Source: Paracoccus haematequi
GTDB lineage: Bacteria; Pseudomonadota; Alphaproteobacteria; Rhodobacterales; Rhodobacteraceae
Direction of reading: 5' to 3'
Length of the DNA: 64,000 nt
NCBI GenBank assembly: GCA_945881965.1
Contig: CAMCVS010000003.1
Coordinates: 124,001 to 188,000 of the forward strand
The position numbers were made by a program, and so were the translations under genes. The notes beneath the pieces were generated by a model. It ran no database searches, had not been told where the DNA came from, and saw only the letters and a program-made list of their open reading frames with translations. Shown piece by piece: positions 20,680 through 29,294 of this stretch (positions are counted from its first letter, which is position 1; each line of letters opens with the position of its first letter).

Positions 20680-22227
20680 ATGGGCGGGATTGTCTTGCTG
20701 AGTTTGCTGGCAACTGGTGCTGCGGTTGCCCTGTTGATCGAGTTGTTCGGGTCGGATGGCAGTTCGGATACCCCCGACACGCCCGGCGATGAGGACACCG
20801 ACGGTCCCGACACCATGACCCCGCAAGACGACCGGATCACCGGGACCGCAGGCAGCGATACGCTGACCGGGACGGCGGAAAATGACGACATGTTCGGGCT
20901 GGCGGGGCAAGATATTCTACTTGCCGGGGCTGGCGATGATTTCCTGTCCGGTGGTGACGACCAGGATGTGCTGTTCGGCGGGGCGGGTAATGACACTGTC
21001 CAGGGTGGCATCGGCCCGGATGCGCTCATCGGTGATCGCGGGGCCGATAGTCTGTCCGGCGGTCTGGGTGGTGATGTGTTGATCGGCGTGGATATCGGCA
21101 CATCCGGATTTACAAGCGGCACAGGCGCGGACGCAGATTTTCTGGCCGGGTTGCCTGATCTGGACACGGATGAAGGCGACACGCTATCCGGCGGTTTTGG
21201 CGATGACGAGATCATCCTTGGCAGCCAGGATTCGGCGACCGGGGGCGAAGGCGACGACAGCTTTGTGCTGGGCGAATGGGTCGACCCGGCACGTCCCGCC
21301 GTGATCACCGATTTCAACGGCGAAGATGACACCATCACCCTGGGCATCGAAGGCGATCTGACCGATGCCGAGGTGCTTGTGCGCGCCAATGCGGCTGGCG
21401 AGTCGGAAATCGTTCTTAACGGGGTTGTGGTCGCCCGCGTGATCGGGACCGGTGCGACGCTGACGGCGGCGGACCTGAACCTGATCGAGATCGCGAGTGG
21501 CCCCGGCCCCGGCCCGGATGTTGACGACACGCTGACCGGCACGGCGGGCAGTGACACCTTGTTCGGCTTTGGCGGCGACGATTCGCTGATCGGGCTTGAG
21601 GGCGAAGACACCCTGATGGGCGGCGACGGGGACGATACGGCGCAAGGTGGACCGGGGGCTGATGTCGTGCTGGGCCGTGACGGCGACGACGCGCTGACCG
21701 GCGGCACGGGCGCGGACCTGCTGCGTGGTGGGTTGGGCAATGACACCGTCTTCGACAATTTTGGCGTCGATACGCTGATCGGCAGCGGTGGTGACGATCT
21801 GCTGGCCTCTGGCGCGTTCTTTGACGGCGCGGCGCTGACTTTGGCGACCGGTGACACCACCTTGGCCGCGTTGTTGTCGGCGATCCCGGATGATCTGGCC
21901 GATACCGACCGCGAAGACGTGTTGAACGGTCAGACCGGCGATGACACCATGATCGGCGGGCGCGATGACACGCTGATCGGCGGCGAAGGCAATGACGTGT
22001 TTGTCGGCGGCGACTGGACCATCGGCACCCGCGCGCCCGTGGTGTCTGATTTCGCGATTGCCGACGACGTGATCCTGTATGCCTCGTCGACCTCGGTCGC
22101 GTCGGACCTAACCGTGACCTATGAAGGCGAGGATGCGGTGCTGCGCGACGCAGGCCAGCCGGTGATGATCATTCAGGGCGTCGGCAGCGCGTTTACCCTG
22201 GCGCAGGTCCAGTTCCAGGCGCGCTGA
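20680..22227 (+). CDS. RTX (hemolysin-type) calcium-binding protein with N-terminal membrane segment
   Basis: 515 residues in three parts: a hydrophobic N-terminal helix (GGIVLLSLLATGAAVALLIELF), an acidic Asp/Pro/Gly linker (about 24-50), then two blocks of RTX nonapeptides, each closed by a capping module of the form GDDxF(V)xGxW...PAVxxDFxxxxDxI (middle at about 21220-21345, end at about 21957-22080). This doubles the design of the upstream protein, so the two are paralogues. CAGGAG six bases before ATG 20680 is better than the upstream GTG. Very acidic and Gly/Asp-rich, like surface or extracellular calcium-dependent proteins of marine Rhodobacterales. No catalytic domain seen. Confidence 0.85.
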   Translation: MGGIVLLSLLATGAAVALLIELFGSDGSSDTPDTPGDEDTDGPDTMTPQDDRITGTAGSDTLTGTAENDDMFGLAGQDILLAGAGDDFLSGGDDQDVLFGGAGNDTVQGGIGPDALIGDRGADSLSGGLGGDVLIGVDIGTSGFTSGTGADADFLAGLPDLDTDEGDTLSGGFGDDEIILGSQDSATGGEGDDSFVLGEWVDPARPAVITDFNGEDDTITLGIEGDLTDAEVLVRANAAGESEIVLNGVVVARVIGTGATLTAADLNLIEIASGPGPGPDVDDTLTGTAGSDTLFGFGGDDSLIGLEGEDTLMGGDGDDTAQGGPGADVVLGRDGDDALTGGTGADLLRGGLGNDTVFDNFGVDTLIGSGGDDLLASGAFFDGAALTLATGDTTLAALLSAIPDDLADTDREDVLNGQTGDDTMIGGRDDTLIGGEGNDVFVGGDWTIGTRAPVVSDFAIADDVILYASSTSVASDLTVTYEGEDAVLRDAGQPVMIIQGVGSAFTLAQVQFQAR

Positions 22228-22236
22228 ACATCACAC

Positions 22237-22267
22237 CGCCGCCGGTTGCAACAACCGGCGGCGTTTT
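22237..22267 (+). terminator. Strong intrinsic terminator after the RTX gene
   Basis: Twelve-base perfect stem (CGCCGCCGGTTG / CAACCGGCGGCG), three-base loop, then TTTT. The convergent hydratase gene ends four bases later, so it may act in both directions. Confidence 0.92.
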
Positions 22268-22270
22268 CTT

Positions 22271-23047
22271 TTACCGGCCTTCGAATTTCGCCGGACGCTT
22301 TTCCAGAAACGCCAGCACACCCTCGCGGAAATCGCGGGATTTGCCGACTTCGCCCTGCAACCGGCCCTCAAGGTCCAACTGGTCGCTCAGCGAGTTGTCC
22401 CAGGACGCGCGGATCGCCTGCTTGACCTTGGCATAGGCGAGCGTCGGACCCGCCGCCAGATGCGCGGCGCGCGCCTGCCAGTGGGCGGCGAAATCGGCAT
22501 CCGCGACCGCCTCCCAGATCAGACCCCAATCGGCGGCCTGCCGGGCCGTGATCTTGTCGGCGAACAGCGCCGCGCCCATCGCCTTGGCCGCGCCCATGCC
22601 GCGCGTCATCCAATAGGTGCCGCCTGCATCGGGGATCAGCGCGATCCGGGTAAAGGCTTGCAGGAAATAGGAACTTTCGGTGGCGATTACCACATCGGCG
22701 GCCAGCGCAAGGTTCGCGCCCGCGCCCGCCGCCGCGCCGTTCACGGCGGAAATCACCGGCACCGGGCAATCATACAGCGCGCGCAGCATGGGGCCGTATT
22801 CGTCGCGGAGCGTGCGTTCAAGGTCGATCTCGGCCCCGTTGACGCGGTCCGACAGGTCTTGGCCGGAACAGAACGCGCGGCCTGCGCCGGTCACCACCAG
22901 CACGCGGGCCTCTGTGCCAGCCGTCCGCGCGGCCTCGGCGATCTCGGCGCGCATCAGGCTGTTCAGCGCATTCATCTTGTCGGGGCGGTTCAGCGTCAGC
23001 ACCGCCACGCCGTCGGTCACGACATAGGTGATCGTTTGATAATCCAT
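22271..23047 (-). CDS. Enoyl-CoA hydratase/isomerase, PaaG-like
   Basis: Crotonase-fold enzyme of 258 residues, cytoplasmic. The oxyanion-hole segment is GRAFCSGQDLSDR near 64 and the second is NGAAAGAGANLALAADVVIA near 105. The segment IALIPDAGGTYWMTRGMGAAKAMGAALFADKITA resembles PaaG (ring 1,2-epoxyphenylacetyl-CoA isomerase), where the Asp of IPDAGGT is catalytic. No other phenylacetate (paa) genes are in the window, so it may work on another acyl-CoA. It stands between the RTX terminator and ccmH. Confidence 0.8.
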   Translation of the reverse strand: MDYQTITYVVTDGVAVLTLNRPDKMNALNSLMRAEIAEAARTAGTEARVLVVTGAGRAFCSGQDLSDRVNGAEIDLERTLRDEYGPMLRALYDCPVPVISAVNGAAAGAGANLALAADVVIATESSYFLQAFTRIALIPDAGGTYWMTRGMGAAKAMGAALFADKITARQAADWGLIWEAVADADFAAHWQARAAHLAAGPTLAYAKVKQAIRASWDNSLSDQLDLEGRLQGEVGKSRDFREGVLAFLEKRPAKFEGR

Positions 23048-23113
23048 GGCTTTCCTCCCTGTCCGGGGGCACGATGACCCAAGGCAGTTGTCAGGAAAAG
23101 CCGAAACCTTGCG

Positions 23114-23566
23114 TCAGTCGCCAAGAATGTCGCGCAATCGGGCCTGTTCATCCGGTGTCAGCGCCGGTGCCGCCTCGGGCGCGGTCTGGCGGCGGCGCAG
23201 GAAGGCCACACCGACCCCCAGCCCCACCAGCAACATCCCCGGCCCCGCGCCCCACAGAACCCAGTTTGACCCGCCGGTCTGCGGTTTCAACAGCACGTAT
23301 TCGCCAAAACGCGCGACAATGAAATCAAGGGTCTCGCTGTCGCTATCGCCCGCGACCAGCCGTTCCCGCACCAACAGCCGCAGGTCGCGCGCCAGATCGG
23401 CGTTGGATTCGTCGATGGATTCGTTGCGGCAAACCAGACAACGCAATCCCTTGCTGATCTCGCGCGCGCGCTGTTCCAAGACGGGATCGGCAAGGATTTC
23501 ATCGGGTTGCACGGCGGCAACTGGCGTCGCCAGCGCTAAAGCCAGACACAGCACCAGCCGTCTCAT
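23114..23566 (-). CDS. ccmH: Cytochrome c biogenesis protein CcmH
   Basis: Thiol-disulfide protein that handles apocytochrome c cysteines and hands them to the haem ligation step with CcmF. 150 residues: a signal peptide (about 1-19, LVLCLALALATPVAAV), a helical domain with the LRCxxC motif as LRCLVCRNESI near 42-52, then a transmembrane helix (VLWGAGPGMLLVGLGVGVAF) and a short cytoplasmic tail. No CcmI-type TPR extension. Overlaps the ccmF stop by four bases, so translation is coupled. Confidence 0.94.
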   Translation of the reverse strand: MRRLVLCLALALATPVAAVQPDEILADPVLEQRAREISKGLRCLVCRNESIDESNADLARDLRLLVRERLVAGDSDSETLDFIVARFGEYVLLKPQTGGSNWVLWGAGPGMLLVGLGVGVAFLRRRQTAPEAAPALTPDEQARLRDILGD

Positions 23567-25524
23567 TCGGCAGGCACCGCCGCAACAGGGGCGCGGCGCG
23601 CCCCGGCGGCGACGCGGTATCGCCGGTCGGTCAGGCTGATCAGCCCGCCAAGCGCCATCAGGATGGCCCCGCCCCAGATCCAGTTGGCGAAGGGTTTGAT
23701 ATAGGTGCGCACCACCCAGCCGCCGTTCGCCTGCACGTCGCCGATAACCAGATACAGGTCGCGCCACGGACCGCTGGCAATCCCGGCCTCGGTCGTCGGC
23801 ATCTGCGCCACCGGATAGACCCGCTTTTCCGGATGCACGGTTGCCATCAGACGTTCGCCCCGCGCCACGGTCAGCGCGGCCACCGTCGCGATGTAATTCG
23901 GCCCCTGCTGCCGTTCGACGGATTGCAGCGTGACGGTATAGCCCGCAACGTCAAAGGGTTGGCCGATCTGCGCCGTGCGCACATCTTCGACATCATAGGC
24001 CATCAGCCCCGCGATACCGATAAATGTCACGCCCAGACCGGCATGGGCCGTGGCCTTACCCCAATCTGCGCGCGGCAGACGCAACAGGCGCGCAGCCCCG
24101 CCCGACCCGGTGCGCGACCAAAGATCAATCGCCGCCGCCGCGATCAGCCACACGCCCAGCGACAGTCCCACCGGACCCAGGGCCGACCGCCCGGTCTGCA
24201 CCGCGAACATCAGCGCCAGCGTGGCAAAGGCCAGCACCAGCGCCGGGGCCATCAGGCGCAACGATTTGTCCAGCGTCGCGCGTTTCCACGGCATCACGGA
24301 CCCCAACGGCAGGATGATCGCCAACCCAACCATGAACGGGGTAAAGGCGGCGTCAAAGAACGGCGGGCCGACCGACAGCTTACGGTCAAACACCATTTCT
24401 GCGAACAGCGGCCACAAGGTGCCGACAAACACAACCAGTGCCGACACCGCCAGCAACAGGTTGTTGACCACCAACGCGCTTTCGCGGCTGACCATGGCGA
24501 ACACGCCCTTGGCCTCCATCACGCCTGCGCGGGCTGCAAACAGCGTCAGAGCGCCGCCCATGAACACGGCGAGGATCAAGAGGATGAACACGCCGCGCTC
24601 GGGGTCATTGGCAAAGGCGTGAACCGAGGTGATCACGCCCGAGCGCACGATGAACGTCCCGATCAACGAGAACCCGAAGGCCATGATCGCCAGCAGGATG
24701 GTCCAGCTTTTCAGCGCCTCGCGCTTTTCCACCACGATGGCCGAATGCAGCAGGGCGGCGGCCAAGAGCCACGGCATGAAGGACGCATTTTCGACCGGAT
24801 CCCAGAACCAGAACCCGCCCCAGCCCAATTCGTAATAGGCCCACCATGATCCCAAAGCGATGCCGATGGTCAGGAACACCCAGGCTGCCAATGTCCAGGG
24901 CCGCACCCAACGGCCCCAGGCAGCGTCCACACGCCCCTCGATCAGGGCGGCGACGGCAAAGGCAAAGGTCATCGACAGCCCGACATAGCCCAGATACAAA
25001 AACGGCGGGTGAAAGGCCAAACCGGGGTCTTGCAGCAGCGGGTTCAGGTCGTTGCCATCCATCGGCGGCACGGCCAGACGCAGGAACGGGTTCGAGGTGA
25101 ACAGAATGAAGGCGTAAAACGCCACCGACACCGCCGCCTGCACCGCCAGAACGCGGGCGCGCAGCGTGGGGGGCAGATTGCCCCCCGACCACGCCGCCGC
25201 CGCGCCAAACAGCGCGAGGATCAGCACCCACAGCAGCATCGACCCTTCGTGGTTCCCCCAGACGCCCGACACCTTATACAGCATCGGCTTCAGCGAATGG
25301 GAGTTTTCCACCACCAGTTTCAGGCTGAAATCCGAGGTCACGAAGGCATAGGTCAGCGCTGCAAAGGAAAAGCCGATGAACAACAGTTGCAGCATCGCGG
25401 CGGGTTCCGCGACGGCCATCCATCCGGGCCATCGCCGCGCGGCCCCGATCATCGGCACAACGGACTGCACGACCGCGATCAACGCGGCGAGGATAAGGGC
25501 GAAATGTCCGAGTTCTGTAATCAT
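23563..25524 (-). CDS. ccmF: Haem lyase subunit CcmF
   Basis: Large inner-membrane protein that attaches haem delivered by CcmE to apocytochrome c. 653 residues with about 15 membrane helices and the periplasmic tryptophan-rich WWD motif WGGFWFWDPVENASFMPWL near 240-258. The start MITELGHFALILAALIA matches the family; the 51 in-frame codons upstream do not. Leads ccmH with a four-base overlap. Upstream on the same strand is not another ccm gene but a holin, 83 bases away. Confidence 0.96.
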   Translation of the reverse strand: MITELGHFALILAALIAVVQSVVPMIGAARRWPGWMAVAEPAAMLQLLFIGFSFAALTYAFVTSDFSLKLVVENSHSLKPMLYKVSGVWGNHEGSMLLWVLILALFGAAAAWSGGNLPPTLRARVLAVQAAVSVAFYAFILFTSNPFLRLAVPPMDGNDLNPLLQDPGLAFHPPFLYLGYVGLSMTFAFAVAALIEGRVDAAWGRWVRPWTLAAWVFLTIGIALGSWWAYYELGWGGFWFWDPVENASFMPWLLAAALLHSAIVVEKREALKSWTILLAIMAFGFSLIGTFIVRSGVITSVHAFANDPERGVFILLILAVFMGGALTLFAARAGVMEAKGVFAMVSRESALVVNNLLLAVSALVVFVGTLWPLFAEMVFDRKLSVGPPFFDAAFTPFMVGLAIILPLGSVMPWKRATLDKSLRLMAPALVLAFATLALMFAVQTGRSALGPVGLSLGVWLIAAAAIDLWSRTGSGGAARLLRLPRADWGKATAHAGLGVTFIGIAGLMAYDVEDVRTAQIGQPFDVAGYTVTLQSVERQQGPNYIATVAALTVARGERLMATVHPEKRVYPVAQMPTTEAGIASGPWRDLYLVIGDVQANGGWVVRTYIKPFANWIWGGAILMALGGLISLTDRRYRVAAGARRAPVAAVPAE

Positions 25525-25607
25525 TGTGCAAAGATAGTCTGTCACCACGCCCGCGCCAATCGGAAAACCTTGTCCGGTTCCGTCACATTGTCGCGGGTCT
25601 TGCCGGA

Positions 25608-26231
25608 TCAGCGGTCGCCTGATCCGCCGTTGGGTCCGCTGTCCGATCCGCGCGCGACCGGACGGGTGCGCCGCCACTCGTCCAGCGCCGGGTTTTGGCC
25701 GGGTTTTCCAAGCGCTTGGGTCAACCGTGCATCGCGGCCTGTATCAGCGGCACCGGGGCTTGTCGCGGCCAGCCGCCGCAGCGCGGAGATGTTGTTGATC
25801 ACCGCAGGCGCCGTTGCCAGTACACGCACCACGCTGGCCTGAAATTCCTGCCCCTTGGCCTGATGCCGCGCGCCGAAATAGAAACTGACCACGGCCCCCA
25901 TAAGCCACCACAAGGGTTCCGGCACCAGCGCGATGCCCTGCATCCGCTCTGCGAACCACAGGGGGTCCACCATCGCCGCGCCGAACAGCCCCAGCGTGCC
26001 AAGCGCCAGCATCGGGCGCGGCAGGCGGTTGACGCCGTCCATCACCCGGTCGAACCACGATGATGTCGGGCGGATGAACTCGGCCCCATATTGCGCCAAT
26101 GTCGCCTCGGCCAGAGACGCCTCGCGCGCCCCCGCCTTGTCGGCGTTTTCGCGGAACACCTCGGCGGTGTCGCGGATCACATTGCCGCCATCGCCAAAGA
26201 CCACGTCCAACCCTTTGTCGATCAGCCCCAT
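25608..26231 (-). CDS. GTA-type 3TM holin
   Basis: 207 residues resembling the GTA_holin_3TM family: N-terminal amphipathic region, then hydrophobic stretches around LPRPMLALGTLGLFGAAMVDPLWFA (about 72-96) and LVPEPLWWLMGAVVSFYFGARHQ (about 100-122), followed by a long hydrophilic tail. Holins permeabilise the inner membrane so the partner endolysin reaches peptidoglycan. Its start lies ten bases inside the endolysin gene, so the two are one translation unit. The tail rich in Pro/Arg/Gly/Asp is poorly conserved. Assigned by architecture and partner; in Rhodobacter capsulatus homologous genes are required to release gene transfer agent particles. Confidence 0.82.
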   Translation of the reverse strand: MGLIDKGLDVVFGDGGNVIRDTAEVFRENADKAGAREASLAEATLAQYGAEFIRPTSSWFDRVMDGVNRLPRPMLALGTLGLFGAAMVDPLWFAERMQGIALVPEPLWWLMGAVVSFYFGARHQAKGQEFQASVVRVLATAPAVINNISALRRLAATSPGAADTGRDARLTQALGKPGQNPALDEWRRTRPVARGSDSGPNGGSGDR

Positions 26232-26833
26232 GTCGCCGTCCTTTCGCGAAATGCCGTGTCGGTCAGATGATAGCGCGGGTGCAGGAATTCCTCGGCGCGG
26301 CGCACCCAGCCGCCCTTGCCGCCAGACCGGGTGCGGGCGTATTTGCGGCTGGCGGGGCGCGCATCGGCCAGCGCCAGATAATAATCCCGCCGCGCAATGC
26401 CATAGGCATCCGCCAGATGACCGGGCGCATCTGCGGCCGCCTGCGCCGCCGCCGCCACGGTCTGCGGCCCGATCACGCCATCGACGGTGACCGCATAGCC
26501 CATGTCCGCCAGCAGCCGCTGCAACAGCCGCACCGCGTTCACCCCGGCGTTGACCTGCATGTCAAACACCGATGGCTGCAACAGCGCGGGCAGCCGGTCG
26601 ATACCGGGCCTGCGCCAATATTCCTCGATGAAGATATCGACGGCATCCGCGCGGGTCAGCGCGCGCACATCGGCCACATCCACCGCGCCATCTGCGGTCA
26701 GGTCGATTCCCAGCCGCCGCAGCGTATGGATCGTCACGCCGTGCTTGGTGGCCCCGCCGGGGTCGTCCGGGTCATCCACGAACCCGCCTTCGCGGGCGAC
26801 GATGTCTTCGGCCAGTTTGCGGATATCGCGCAT
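26222..26833 (-). CDS. Glycoside hydrolase family 108 endolysin (GTA/phage lysozyme)
   Basis: 203-residue muramidase-type lysozyme. The GH108 domain opens with the catalytic glutamate E15 in AREGGFVDDPDDPGGATKHGVT, continues with FIEEYWRRPGIDRLPALLQPSVFDMQVNAG, and is followed by a peptidoglycan-binding_3 segment (VDGVIGPQTVAAAAQA). No signal peptide, so it depends on the holin for export. ATG at 26833 was preferred over one six codons upstream because a G-rich stretch precedes it. Lies between ccmE (80 bases upstream) and the holin. Confidence 0.88.
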   Translation of the reverse strand: MRDIRKLAEDIVAREGGFVDDPDDPGGATKHGVTIHTLRRLGIDLTADGAVDVADVRALTRADAVDIFIEEYWRRPGIDRLPALLQPSVFDMQVNAGVNAVRLLQRLLADMGYAVTVDGVIGPQTVAAAAQAAADAPGHLADAYGIARRDYYLALADARPASRKYARTRSGGKGGWVRRAEEFLHPRYHLTDTAFRERTATWG

Positions 26834-26913
26834 GGTGCCCCCGCTGTGCATCCGGTGTTCCGATGCCGCCAGACTGGCGCGGCAGGGTTAACGGATGGTC
26901 ACCGGGCCGCGCG

Positions 26914-27366
26914 TCAGCTTTGCGGCTTGGCGGGGTCTTGATACACGCCTTGTTCCTTCAGCGCGTCGATCACCTCGGCGGGCATGTAGGTTTCGTCGTG
27001 CTTCGCCAGGATTTCCGTGGCCTGAAACACCCCGTCCACATAGCGCCCGGTGCCGACCATGCCCTGATTTTCCGCGAACAGGTCGGGCAGGATACCGGTA
27101 TATGTCACCGGGATCGACGCGCCGCCATCGGTGACGGCAAAACGGATCGTCTCGCCCTGCCCGCGCACGAGGGTGCCGGTTTCAACCAGCCCGCCGATAC
27201 GAAAGATTTCATCGGGGCGCGGGGGTTCGGCGATGATCTGGCTGGGCGCGCGGAAAAAATTGATTCCGTCTTGCAAGGCGTAGCCAATCAGCGCGGTCGC
27301 CCCGATCAAGGCGACCGTCGCAAGCGCGATGATCTGCACGCGGCGTTGTTTCTTCAGACCCTTCAT
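26914..27366 (-). CDS. ccmE: Haem chaperone CcmE
   Basis: Periplasmic, membrane-anchored OB-fold protein that binds haem covalently and passes it to CcmF/CcmH. 150 residues: one N-terminal anchor helix (about 10-30), beta domain with GGLVETGTLVRG, and the haem-binding H123 with Y127 in LAKHDETYMP. GGAGG lies seven bases before the ATG at 27366. It is the first gene of the ccmE-endolysin-holin-ccmF-ccmH run. The ccmABCD/G genes are not in the window. Confidence 0.95.
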   Translation of the reverse strand: MKGLKKQRRVQIIALATVALIGATALIGYALQDGINFFRAPSQIIAEPPRPDEIFRIGGLVETGTLVRGQGETIRFAVTDGGASIPVTYTGILPDLFAENQGMVGTGRYVDGVFQATEILAKHDETYMPAEVIDALKEQGVYQDPAKPQS

Positions 27367-27454
27367 CGGTGCCTCCGTTCTTTGTCCAAGACTACGCAGC
27401 ACGGTCGCGTGTCACAATCCCCCTGCGCGCAGCGGTCGCAGCGCCGTTACGTGG

Positions 27455-28267
27455 TCAGGCCGCCTCGAACCGGATCGGGCGGCGCAGGAATTGCGTGGCG
27501 CGGTCGGACACCCGGCGCGGATCGCCGGTGGTCAGGAACTTGCGCGCCGTCCCCTGCCCCAGCATGTCGGGCCGCCGCGCCAGATAATCGGCCAGACTGT
27601 CGGCCACAAGGCTGGGCTGCGAGAACACCTTGATCTGCGGACCAAGGGCGGCGCGGAACACATCCTCGACCAGCGGGTAATGCGTGCATCCCAAGACGGC
27701 GGCGTCGGGTTCCGGCATCTTGCGTTTCAGCGCGTCAACATGGCTGCGCACCAGCGCTTCGGCAAGGATCATGTCGCCATCCTCGATCGCATCGACCACG
27801 CCGCCGCAGGCCTGCGCCTCGACATCGACGCCGATGGCACGGAACGCCAGTTCGCGCTGAAATGCGCGGCTTCGCACCGTGGCGGGCGTGGCAAACAGCG
27901 CCACATGTTTCACGGCCACTTCGCGCGGTGAGGTGTTGTCGCCCCATTGCCGTTCGGTCAGCGCCTCGATCAGCGGCACGAACACGCCCAACACACGCTT
28001 GTCGCGCGGCACCCAGGTTTCCTGCATCCGGCGCAGCGCGGCGGCAGAGGCGGTGTTGCAGGCGAGGATGACCAGATCGCAGCCTTCCTCCCAGATGCGG
28101 GCGACGGCGGCGCAAGTCAGGTCATAGATGTCATCGGCATCGCGCACACCATAGGGCGCATGGGCATTGTCGCCGAAATACACAAACGGCACCTCGGGCA
28201 GCCGCGCCTCAAGCGCCGACAACACCGTCAGCCCGCCCAGACCGCTATCGAACACGCCTACTGCCAT
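27455..28267 (-). CDS. murI: Glutamate racemase
   Basis: Makes D-glutamate for peptidoglycan. 270 residues, cytoplasmic. The two catalytic cysteines are C70 in ILACNTASA and C194 in VLGCTHYPL, and [11 protein letters not shown] at the N-terminus is the substrate loop. It ends 88 bases upstream of ccmE and follows the acyltransferase gene by six bases on the same strand, suggesting co-transcription of the two. Confidence 0.95.
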   Translation of the reverse strand: MAVGVFDSGLGGLTVLSALEARLPEVPFVYFGDNAHAPYGVRDADDIYDLTCAAVARIWEEGCDLVILACNTASAAALRRMQETWVPRDKRVLGVFVPLIEALTERQWGDNTSPREVAVKHVALFATPATVRSRAFQRELAFRAIGVDVEAQACGGVVDAIEDGDMILAEALVRSHVDALKRKMPEPDAAVLGCTHYPLVEDVFRAALGPQIKVFSQPSLVADSLADYLARRPDMLGQGTARKFLTTGDPRRVSDRATQFLRRPIRFEAA

Positions 28268-28273
28268 GATACC

Positions 28274-29161
28274 CTACTGCCGGTGTTTTTCTTCAAACTC
28301 AAAGCCATAGTCGAAGGATTTGAGCGGCGATGGCGACAGTGCATAGGTCTGCTGGCGCAGATAATCCATCAGCGCGCGGGTATCGCCGGACCGCGCGTCA
28401 ATTTCGGCGCGGGGGATGGGCTGGCCGATGACAACGCGCACGGGGGTGTCGATACGCTTGGCGAATTCCTTGATCAGCAGACCCATCCGCAGCGTGACGT
28501 GCAGGTGGCTGGCGATCTGGAACATGCGGCTGGTGTGGCCGTCAAAGAACACCGGCACCACGGTCGCGTCGCTTTTGGCGATCATGCGCGCGGTGAACCC
28601 GCGCCAGCCGGGGTCCATCGGTTGCCGGAACGGCTTGGCCGCCGTCGACACCGTGCCGCCCGGAAACACCCCGATGGCCCCGCCCTGCGACAGGTAACGC
28701 AGCGATTCCTTGCGGGTTTGCAGGTTCAGCGCGATGGCTTCTTTGGTTTCATCGAACGAAATCGGCAGGATGATCTTTTCCAGATCGGGGGCCTTGCGGA
28801 AAATCCGGTGCGCCAGAATACGGAAATCGCCGCGCACCACCGACAGGATATGCCCCATCATTAGCCCGTCGAGGATGCCATAGGGGTGGTTCGCGATCAG
28901 GATCATCGGACCATCCTTGGGGATGTTGTCCAGACTGCCGCCGACCACATCAAGGCTAAGGCCATAACGTTCGACGATGACCTGCCAGAAATCCCGCCCC
29001 GCCGCGATTTCCTGTTCATAGCCGCGCGCGCGCTTGATCAGCGTGATGCGCCCGGTGACGTTTTCCATCACCCGGATCAGGGCACGGCCACCTTTGGTTT
29101 CTGCGGAATGGGCATAGGAAATGTCGCGGGCGATCTGTCGTTCGCTTTGGGTCGGTTTCAT
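28274..29161 (-). CDS. PlsC-type lysophospholipid acyltransferase
   Basis: About 295 residues. The acyltransferase motif H(x)4D is seen as NHPYGILDG near 92-100, and GVFPGGTVST near 160 is the glycerol-phosphate-binding FPEGT-like motif. The protein transfers acyl groups to lysophospholipid, ornithine-lipid or similar acceptors at the inner membrane; the acceptor cannot be told. A start seven codons upstream (29182) is possible, but AAGGA and spacing favour this one. Six bases before murI. Confidence 0.82.
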   Translation of the reverse strand: MKPTQSERQIARDISYAHSAETKGGRALIRVMENVTGRITLIKRARGYEQEIAAGRDFWQVIVERYGLSLDVVGGSLDNIPKDGPMILIANHPYGILDGLMMGHILSVVRGDFRILAHRIFRKAPDLEKIILPISFDETKEAIALNLQTRKESLRYLSQGGAIGVFPGGTVSTAAKPFRQPMDPGWRGFTARMIAKSDATVVPVFFDGHTSRMFQIASHLHVTLRMGLLIKEFAKRIDTPVRVVIGQPIPRAEIDARSGDTRALMDYLRQQTYALSPSPLKSFDYGFEFEEKHRQ

Positions 29162-29294
29162 CTGGTGCCTGTCCTTGGTCATCCCTATTGCATAGCGGGA
29201 CGCGGCGGCGCTTGCCAGATGAATGACGGCAACGTGACGTTGCGCGCGACATTATTCCGCCGCGCGCAATGACCCGGATCAGTGGAGTGGGCCG

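Noticed and set aside
19739-22227. RTX toxin or secreted protease
   Set aside because: No catalytic, acylation or pore-forming domain is visible, only calcium-binding repeats and a membrane helix.
25608-26833. Prophage remnant
   Set aside because: Only holin and endolysin are present; no integrase, attachment repeats, capsid or tail genes occur in the window, so a GTA-type lysis cassette is the better reading.
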